DNA from: Cedecea neteri
GTDB lineage: Bacteria; Pseudomonadota; Gammaproteobacteria; Enterobacterales; Enterobacteriaceae
Length of the DNA: 64,000 nucleotides
Reading direction: 5' to 3'
Assembly (NCBI RefSeq): GCF_000758325.1
Contig: NZ_CP009459.1
Location: forward strand, 4,340,001 to 4,404,000
Shown here: positions 56,633 through 64,000 of the stretch, one piece after another
Layout of the letters: every line of letters starts with the position of its first letter
How positions within the stretch are numbered: position 1 is the first letter of the stretch
Made by a program: the position numbers and the translations under genes
The notes under the pieces: model-generated
Seen by the model: the letters and a program-made list of their open reading frames with translations, nothing else
What the model was told of the DNA's origin: nothing
The model's database searches: none

Positions 56633-57628
56633 ATGAAATTGCTCCGCATTGTCGACCCCTTTACGTTAACGCTGGTTTGTACCGTCCTGCTGGCCTCTTT
56701 CTTCCCTGCACAAGGCAGTTTTGTCGGCTTCTTCGAGGGGCTGACCACCGCCGCTATCGCCTTATTGTTCTTTATGCATGGTGCAAAACTGTCTCGCGAG
56801 GCGGTGATCTCCGGCGGTAGCCACTGGCGGCTGCATCTGTGGGTGATGTGCAGCACGTTCGTCCTGTTCCCGGTGCTTGGCGTGTTGTTTAGCTGGTGGA
56901 AACCGGTCAATGTCAGCCCTGAACTTTACAGCGGGTTCCTTTATCTCTGCATTTTGCCTGCCACAGTACAATCGGCCATCGCTTTTACCTCTATTGCCGG
57001 AGGCAACGTCGCGGCGGCCATTTGTTCTGCCTCGGCATCAAGCCTGCTGGGGATTTTTCTTTCGCCGTTACTGGTTGGCCTGGTTATGCACGTTCAGGGC
57101 GCAAGCGGCAGCCTGCATCAGGTGGGCAGCATTATGCTGCAACTCCTGGTGCCGTTCGTAGCCGGGCATCTGATGCGGCCCTGGATTGGTGCCTGGGTAG
57201 CAAAAAACAAGAAATGGATCGGCAAAACTGACCAGACCTCGATTCTTTTGGTGGTCTATTCCGCCTTTAGTGAAGCCGTGACGCACGGCATCTGGCATAA
57301 GGTTGGCGCGGGTTCGTTGCTGTTTATCGTGGCTTCCAGCCTCGTGCTGCTGGCCATTGTGATAACGGTAAATATCTTTGTGGCTCGACGTTTTGGCTTT
57401 AGCAAAGCAGATGAAATTACGATTGTTTTCTGCGGGTCGAAAAAGAGCCTGGCCAACGGGATCCCGATGGCTAATATTCTGTTTCCGGTTGCTGCGGTCG
57501 GAATGATGGTGCTGCCGCTGATGATTTTCCACCAGATCCAGCTGATGGTGTGCGCCGGTATGGCCCGACGTTACCAAAGAAAAGCGACTGCAGCCGGTGA
57601 AAAACAGGCCGCAGCCATCAGAACCTAG
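56633..57628 (+). CDS. yfeH: YfeH, bile-acid:sodium symporter (SBF/BASS) family protein
   Basis: A ten-span transporter-like protein of 331 residues, near E. coli YfeH. Typical blocks are TTAAIALLFFMHGAKLSREA, CILPATVQSAIAFTSIAGGN and GSKKSLANGIPMANILFP. The substrate is not established. AGGA is best spaced for the ATG of MKLLR; an ATG two codons earlier (56627) overlaps that site. Its TAG stop shares the bases CTAG with the convergent ypeB stop. Confidence 0.93.
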   Translation: MKLLRIVDPFTLTLVCTVLLASFFPAQGSFVGFFEGLTTAAIALLFFMHGAKLSREAVISGGSHWRLHLWVMCSTFVLFPVLGVLFSWWKPVNVSPELYSGFLYLCILPATVQSAIAFTSIAGGNVAAAICSASASSLLGIFLSPLLVGLVMHVQGASGSLHQVGSIMLQLLVPFVAGHLMRPWIGAWVAKNKKWIGKTDQTSILLVVYSAFSEAVTHGIWHKVGAGSLLFIVASSLVLLAIVITVNIFVARRFGFSKADEITIVFCGSKKSLANGIPMANILFPVAAVGMMVLPLMIFHQIQLMVCAGMARRYQRKATAAGEKQAAAIRT

Positions 57629-57840
57629 TGCCGCTTGAGGGGCCGGACCAGGTTGTCCAGCCCTTCCACTTTAATCAGCAGCGTCAGGGCCATCAGCTCA
57701 CCGAGATGGCCCGCGGGAAACTCCCCTTTGCGGGAAAACCAAAGCAAATATTCCTCCGGTAAATCAATCAGCATCCGGCCTTTGTATTTACCAAACGGCA
57801 TGGCCGTGTTGGCTATCTCAATGAGCTGTTCTTTGTCCAT
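57625..57840 (-). CDS. ypeB: YpeB, DUF3820 small protein
   Basis: A protein of 71 residues (E. coli 72): LIEIANTAMPFGKYKGRMLI, DLPEEYLLWFSRKGEFPAGH, LGELMALTLLIKVEGL. The family resembles the structure of a reported quorum-sensing-related factor but its function is unknown. Its ATG lies immediately next to the ligA stop, so it is the last gene of a ligA-ypeB unit. Confidence 0.94.
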   Translation of the reverse strand: MDKEQLIEIANTAMPFGKYKGRMLIDLPEEYLLWFSRKGEFPAGHLGELMALTLLIKVEGLDNLVRPLKRH

Positions 57841-59868
<2,028 letters not shown>

Positions 59869-59876
59869 TCAATGAT

Positions 59877-59905
59877 AAAAAACCCCCGACAGGCGGGGGT
59901 TTAGG
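59877..59905 (-). terminator. Terminator of zipA
   Basis: On the minus strand AAACCCCCG-cctgt-CGGGGGTTTTTTA, between the zipA stop and the ligA start. Confidence 0.9.
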
Positions 59906-59925
59906 AGGAAGATTCAGGCCGGGAT

Positions 59926-60882
59926 TCAGGCGTTGGCTTCAACAACCTCGCGGATCCTGTCCTGGTACTCGCGCAGCTTTTGCGGAGTCATCATACGACG
60001 CTGATCGTCGAGCACCACGCCACCGACTTCATCGGCGATGTGCTGCGCGGACTGCAGCATCAGCTTAAAGTTTTGCGCTGCATTGCCGTAAGACGGCACC
60101 TGCATAAAGATGGTTACGCCTGGCGTAGCGAAATCAGCCATATTCTCAGGATCGAAAGACCCCGGCTTAACCATATTCGCAAGGCTAAACAGAACCGGGC
60201 CGCTGCCATCCGGGCTGAGATGGCGGTGGAAAATGTTCATCTCACCAAATTTGAAACCGGCCTGCTGAATGCTGTTCAACAGCAGCTCACCGTTTAACAT
60301 CGTGCCAGCGTGGGCAGCGACGTTCATCACGATGACCGTCTCTTTTTTCACTGGGGCAGGCTGCGGTGCTGGTTCAGCAACAACAGGCTCTGGCTCAGGT
60401 TCTGCAGTGAACTGCGGCGCAGGCTGAACGGGCGCAACCGGCTGTGGCTCAGGCATTGCTGCCGGGGCTGGTGCCGGAGGTGCAACGGGGCGAACGGGTT
60501 CAACATGCTGTGGAGCGGGTTCAACGTGGCGCGGGGTTACGGGCTCAGGCTGACGCGGTTGCGGGGCAGAGCGAGGTTCTGCGGACGCATACGGCGGCTC
60601 ATAGTTATGTTGAGGTGCCTGAGGTTGACGTGGCGCGTTCGCTTCACGAGAGGCAGACTCCGGCACAGGCGTAGTACGACGCACGCGCACTTCACCGACG
60701 CCTTCTTCTTCCTCATCGTCTTCTTCTTCGTATTCGTCACGCTTCGACTTCATACGCTTCAAAGGGCGATCGCGGAACACGGACGAACGTTCCTTACGAC
60801 TGGTCCACAGACCGTGTACCAGTAAGGCTATTATGGCGATTGCGCCAACAATGATTAATATCAGACGCAAATCCTGCATCAT
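59926..60882 (-). CDS. zipA: ZipA, cell-division protein anchoring FtsZ
   Basis: A protein of 318 residues. The N-terminal periplasmic tail and span ([20 protein letters not shown]) precede a charged patch ([20 protein letters not shown]), a Pro/Gln/Ala-rich flexible linker of about 120 residues and the C-terminal FtsZ-binding domain starting near [20 protein letters not shown]. The linker is somewhat different from E. coli (328 aa), as is normal. The ATG of MMQDL is set by homology; the frame extends to 60933. Divergent from cysZ. Confidence 0.96.
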   Translation of the reverse strand: MMQDLRLILIIVGAIAIIALLVHGLWTSRKERSSVFRDRPLKRMKSKRDEYEEEDDEEEEGVGEVRVRRTTPVPESASREANAPRQPQAPQHNYEPPYASAEPRSAPQPRQPEPVTPRHVEPAPQHVEPVRPVAPPAPAPAAMPEPQPVAPVQPAPQFTAEPEPEPVVAEPAPQPAPVKKETVIVMNVAAHAGTMLNGELLLNSIQQAGFKFGEMNIFHRHLSPDGSGPVLFSLANMVKPGSFDPENMADFATPGVTIFMQVPSYGNAAQNFKLMLQSAQHIADEVGGVVLDDQRRMMTPQKLREYQDRIREVVEANA

Positions 60883-61114
60883 TATATTCTCTGTTGTTCT
60901 AACACCTTGCCACCGCGGCAAACATTTACTCACTAAGAGTATTTGCCCATCTGCTCAAGTGCAAGTGCGAGCACGGTTTTCTCACCATAAAGATAGCGTA
61001 AGCGCACCTTTTTGCTGATTTTTCGACCAATTCCTGGCAAGTTTTTCTGAATGTTGTCAGTTATGATAGCGAAGCAGCTAACTGCATTGACCTGATAAGG
61101 AGTCTGTTCAGATT

Positions 61115-61876
61115 ATGGTTTCATCTTCCGGAACCCCGCCGCGTAGTGGCGTGTATTATTTTTCCCAGGGCTGGAAACTTGTCCGCGAACCTGGCATCAA
61201 GCGCTTCGTGCTGCTGCCGCTGTTGGTCAATATCATCTTGCTTGGCGGCGCTTTTTGGTGGCTGTTTACGCGTCTTGATGTCTGGATCCCGTCGATGATG
61301 AGCCACGTACCGGATTGGCTTCAATGGCTGAGTTACGTACTCTGGCCGCTGGTGACGCTCTCGGTATTATTGGTTTTTGGTTACTTCTTTTCGACAATCG
61401 CAAACCTGATTGCCGCGCCGTTTAGCGGCCTGCTGGCAGAGCAGCTTGAAGCTCGCCTCACAGGTGCAACACCGCCGGACACGGGCGTGCTCGATATAAT
61501 GAAAGATCTGCCGCGCATCATGAAGCGCGAGTGGCAAAAGCTGGCCTGGTATCTGCCACGCGCAATTGTCCTGCTGTTGCTCTACTTTATCCCCGGTATT
61601 GGCCAAACCGTCGCCCCGGTCTTGTGGTTCCTGTTCAGCGCCTGGATGCTGGCTATTCAATACTGTGACTATCCTTTTGATAACCATAAGGTGCCGTTCA
61701 AACAGATGCGCGTGGCGCTTCGCGAGAAAAAGGTCATCAACATGCAGTTTGGCGCGCTGGTGAGCCTGTTCACGCTGATCCCGGTCCTGAACCTGTTTAT
61801 CATGCCGGTTGCCGTCTGCGGCGCGACGGCCATGTGGGTGGACTGTTATCGGGCAAAACACGCCATGTGGAAATAA
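61115..61876 (+). CDS. cysZ: CysZ, sulfate uptake channel
   Basis: A membrane protein of 253 residues (E. coli 253), with blocks [40 protein letters not shown] and [20 protein letters not shown]. It carries sulfate into the cytoplasm for cysteine synthesis. AAGGAG precedes the ATG. It lies 160 bases before cysK. Confidence 0.96.
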   Translation: MVSSSGTPPRSGVYYFSQGWKLVREPGIKRFVLLPLLVNIILLGGAFWWLFTRLDVWIPSMMSHVPDWLQWLSYVLWPLVTLSVLLVFGYFFSTIANLIAAPFSGLLAEQLEARLTGATPPDTGVLDIMKDLPRIMKREWQKLAWYLPRAIVLLLLYFIPGIGQTVAPVLWFLFSAWMLAIQYCDYPFDNHKVPFKQMRVALREKKVINMQFGALVSLFTLIPVLNLFIMPVAVCGATAMWVDCYRAKHAMWK

Positions 61877-62036
61877 CACCCTCAGGAAGGGGACGCCGCT
61901 TATGCCATGGCTTATTCCATGTTGCATTGGCTTATTCCCCTTCTACCTATAGATATGCTATTTCCTTACTTCCGCATATTTCCTGAGCGGGTATGCTGGA
62001 CCGGTATCCCAAAATTCAGACAGTTAAGGACGAGCC

Positions 62037-63008
62037 ATGAGCAAAATTTATGAAGACAACTCCCTGACAATCGGCCACACGCCGTTGGTTCGCCTGAACC
62101 GTATCGGCAACGGACGCATTCTGGCTAAGGTGGAGTCCCGTAACCCAAGCTTTAGCGTTAAATGCCGCATTGGTGCCAACATGATTTGGGATGCCGAAAA
62201 ACGCGGCGTGCTGAAACCTGGCGTGGAGTTAGTCGAACCTACCAGTGGCAACACCGGTATCGCTCTGGCTTACGTCGCGGCTGCGCGTGGCTACAAGCTG
62301 ACGCTGACCATGCCGGAAACCATGAGCATCGAACGCCGTAAGCTGTTAAAAGCGCTGGGCGCAAATCTGGTACTGACCGAAGGCGCCAAAGGCATGAAAG
62401 GCGCCATCCAGAAAGCTGAAGAAATCGTTGCCAGCGATCCGGCTAAATATCTGCTGCTTCAGCAGTTCAGCAACCCGGCAAACCCGGAAATTCACGAAAA
62501 AACCACCGGCCCGGAAATCTGGGAAGATACCGATGGTGAAGTGGATGTGTTTATCGCCGGCGTTGGTACCGGCGGTACGCTGACGGGCGTCAGCCGCTAC
62601 ATCAAAAATACCAAAGGCAAAACCTCGCTCATTAGCGTGGCCGTAGAGCCAACGGATTCTCCGGTAATTACTCAGGCGCTGGCGGGTGAAGAACTGAAGC
62701 CTGGTCCGCATAAAATTCAGGGCATCGGGGCCGGTTTTATCCCTGGTAACCTCGATCTGAAACTTATCGACAAAGTGGTCACCATTAGCAACGACGACGC
62801 TATCGCGACCGCTCGCCGCCTGATGGATGAAGAAGGTATTCTCGCGGGTATCTCTTCCGGTGCCGCCGTGGCCGCCGCGCTGAAACTCCAGGAAGACGAA
62901 GCCTTTACCAATAAGAATATTGTGGTTATCCTTCCGTCCTCCGGGGAGCGCTATTTGAGTACTGCTTTGTTTGCCGATCTGTTCACTGAGAAAGAACTGC
63001 AACAGTAA
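62037..63008 (+). CDS. cysK: CysK, O-acetylserine sulfhydrylase A
   Basis: A PLP enzyme of 323 residues (E. coli 323). The PLP lysine is Lys42 ([11 protein letters not shown]), the substrate loop is [13 protein letters not shown], and the phosphate loop is [14 protein letters not shown]. It makes cysteine from O-acetylserine and sulfide, and binds CysE through its C-terminal site. Upstream, TTATTCC occurs twice (61909-61937, in GGCTTATTCC repeats), a possible part of the CysB-binding region. Confidence 0.98.
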   Translation: MSKIYEDNSLTIGHTPLVRLNRIGNGRILAKVESRNPSFSVKCRIGANMIWDAEKRGVLKPGVELVEPTSGNTGIALAYVAAARGYKLTLTMPETMSIERRKLLKALGANLVLTEGAKGMKGAIQKAEEIVASDPAKYLLLQQFSNPANPEIHEKTTGPEIWEDTDGEVDVFIAGVGTGGTLTGVSRYIKNTKGKTSLISVAVEPTDSPVITQALAGEELKPGPHKIQGIGAGFIPGNLDLKLIDKVVTISNDDAIATARRLMDEEGILAGISSGAAVAAALKLQEDEAFTNKNIVVILPSSGERYLSTALFADLFTEKELQQ

Positions 63009-63030
63009 TGCCAGTATTTGATGTATGCTT

Positions 63031-63059
63031 AAAAAAGCACCCGTGAGGGTGCTTTTTTG
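63031..63059 (+). terminator. Terminator of cysK
   Basis: AAAAAAGCACCC-gtga-GGGTGCTTTTTT, 22 bases after the stop. Confidence 0.93.
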
Positions 63060-63171
63060 TGGCCTACATCAAACTTTCACCCTCATCGGCATTGCGCTTA
63101 CCCCCGCAGGTCTGGTATTTAACCAGCAATTATTTTGATGCGCGAAATTAATCAAGCTGTGAGATACGCCT

Positions 63172-63185
63172 GCTGAATCGATTTA
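63172..63185 (+). promoter_or_regulatory. Cra (FruR) operator upstream of ptsH
   Basis: GCTGAATCGATTTA fits the Cra consensus RSTGAAWCSNTHHW at every position and matches the Cra site in the E. coli pts control region. The 371-base cysK-ptsH gap also keeps the E. coli-like stretches ACAGGCTAAAG and GCCAGGCTAGACTTTAG before ptsH, which belong to its P1 promoter region. Confidence 0.82.
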
Positions 63186-63379
63186 ACGATTTGGTGCCTA
63201 TCTGGTTTTCACGGCATAATGATGAAGAATCTGTGAAACGCTGTTGGCGTTTTTTTCACGATTCCCATGCATCCGGTGCCTCGTTCCTTTGACGATGGCG
63301 CTAACGATACAGGCTAAAGTGTGGCCGCCAGGCTAGACTTTAGTTCCACAACACTAAACCTATAAGTTGGGGAAATACA

Positions 63380-63637
63380 ATGTTCCAGCAAGAAGTAACT
63401 ATTACCGCTCCGAACGGTCTGCATACCCGCCCTGCTGCTCAGTTTGTTAAAGAAGCTAAAGGCTTCACTTCCGAAATCACTGTGACTTCCAACGGCAAAA
63501 GCGCAAGCGCTAAGAGCCTGTTCAAACTGCAAACTCTGGGCCTGACTCAGGGTACCGTAGTGACTCTCTCCGCCGAAGGTGAAGATGAGCAGAAAGCCGT
63601 TGAGCATTTAGTAAAACTGATGGCTGAACTCGAGTAA
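63380..63637 (+). CDS. ptsH: PtsH, phosphocarrier protein HPr
   Basis: A protein of 85 residues, nearly identical to E. coli HPr. His15 ([11 protein letters not shown]) takes phosphate from enzyme I and passes it to the sugar-specific IIA proteins. Ser46 lies in [18 protein letters not shown] lies before the ATG (GTTGGGGAAATACA). First gene of ptsHI(crr). Confidence 0.99.
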   Translation: MFQQEVTITAPNGLHTRPAAQFVKEAKGFTSEITVTSNGKSASAKSLFKLQTLGLTQGTVVTLSAEGEDEQKAVEHLVKLMAELE

Positions 63638-63681
63638 GTTCTGGGTTCTTCGTAAATATCAGTCACAAGTAAGGTAGGGTT

Positions 63682-64000
63682 ATGATTTCAGGCATTTTAG
63701 CATCCCCGGGTATCGCTTTCGGCAAAGCACTTTTGCTGATAGAAGATGAAATTGTCATCGACCGGAAGAAAATTTCTGCCGACAAAGTTGAGCAGGAAGT
63801 TGAACGTTTCCTCAGCGGGCGCGCCAAAGCATCCGAGCAGTTAGAAGCGATCAAAATTAAAGCTGGCGAGACCTTCGGTGAAGAAAAGGAAGCTATCTTC
63901 GAAGGCCACATTATGTTGCTGGAAGACGAAGAGCTCGAGCAGGAAATCATAGCCCTTATCAAAGACAAGCTGGTCACGGCGGACGCTGCGGCGTACGAAG
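63682..64000 (+). CDS. ptsI: PtsI, PTS enzyme I, N-terminal part (cut by window edge)
   Basis: The first 106 residues are present, starting [20 protein letters not shown] and including [20 protein letters not shown] and [20 protein letters not shown], which belong to the HPr-binding and phosphohistidine half of enzyme I. The full protein has 575 residues in E. coli; the catalytic His189 and PEP-binding domain lie beyond the window. It starts 44 bases after the ptsH stop. Confidence 0.98.
   Translation, partial: MISGILASPGIAFGKALLLIEDEIVIDRKKISADKVEQEVERFLSGRAKASEQLEAIKIKAGETFGEEKEAIFEGHIMLLEDEELEQEIIALIKDKLVTADAAAYE

Overview
The window is chromosomal DNA from a member of the Enterobacteriaceae. 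Many genes are near-identical in sequence and order to the Escherichia coli segment running from mlaA through yfdC, argW, alaC, ypdAB, glk, yfeO, ypeC, mntH, nupC, pdeA, the alaWX tRNAs, yfeC, gltX, the valUXY-lysV tRNAs, yfeR, yfeH, ypeB, ligA, zipA, cysZ and cysK to ptsHI. Genes absent from that E. coli segment (ipdC, a ccm operon beside mlaA, a spermidine dehydrogenase cluster) point to another genus such as Cedecea, Enterobacter, Kosakonia or a relative. The genus cannot be fixed from sequence reading alone.

Layout. (1) 1-4301, minus strand: an operon of three SPFH (HflK/HflC/flotillin-like) membrane proteins feeding into the start of a probable P-type ATPase; one SPFH protein has a very His-rich N-terminus. 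(2) 4468-11538, minus strand: a complete ccmABCDEFGH cytochrome c maturation operon, followed after 13 bases by the lipid-asymmetry lipoprotein gene mlaA. (3) 11742-12833: yfdC and tRNA-Arg(CCT) argW. (4) 12834-33055: an accessory region. It opens at argW with a decayed integrase, an AT-rich O-acyltransferase gene and the wreck of an IS3-family element. It continues with yaiL, two NUDIX hydrolases, GNAT, LysR and GST genes, ymjA, a pseudouridine synthase and a DUF4160/DUF2442 pair. A polyamine-oxidation cluster follows: Tat-exported spermidine dehydrogenase, triheme cytochrome c, SnoaL-like protein, aminobutyraldehyde dehydrogenase, GntR regulator, Cache-domain protein and APC permease. It ends with an orphan pxpA and a cupin gene. 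(5) 33056-44884: ypdK, alaC, a DUF1479 oxygenase, a 570-bp fold-back element, ypdAB, glk, yfeO, ipdC, an aldo/keto reductase and ypeC. (6) 44904-53056: mntH with MntR and Fur sites, nupC, a GGDEF/EAL pair, two tRNA-Ala genes and two yfeC-type genes. (7) 53069-64000: gltX, three tRNA-Val genes and one tRNA-Lys, a flxA-like gene with a sigma-28 promoter, then yfeR to ptsI, which runs off the end.

Functional links. The ccm operon supplies the heme-attachment machinery that the triheme cytochrome next to the spermidine dehydrogenase requires. The inferred route is periplasmic spermidine oxidation to 4-aminobutyraldehyde, electrons passing through the cytochrome to the respiratory chain, and cytoplasmic oxidation of the aldehyde to GABA. 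The argW end looks like the remnant of a serotype-converting prophage. The most unexplained DNA is the fold-back element at about 35980-36549. The SPFH/ATPase operon and the Cache/GntR pair are the least characterised protein systems.
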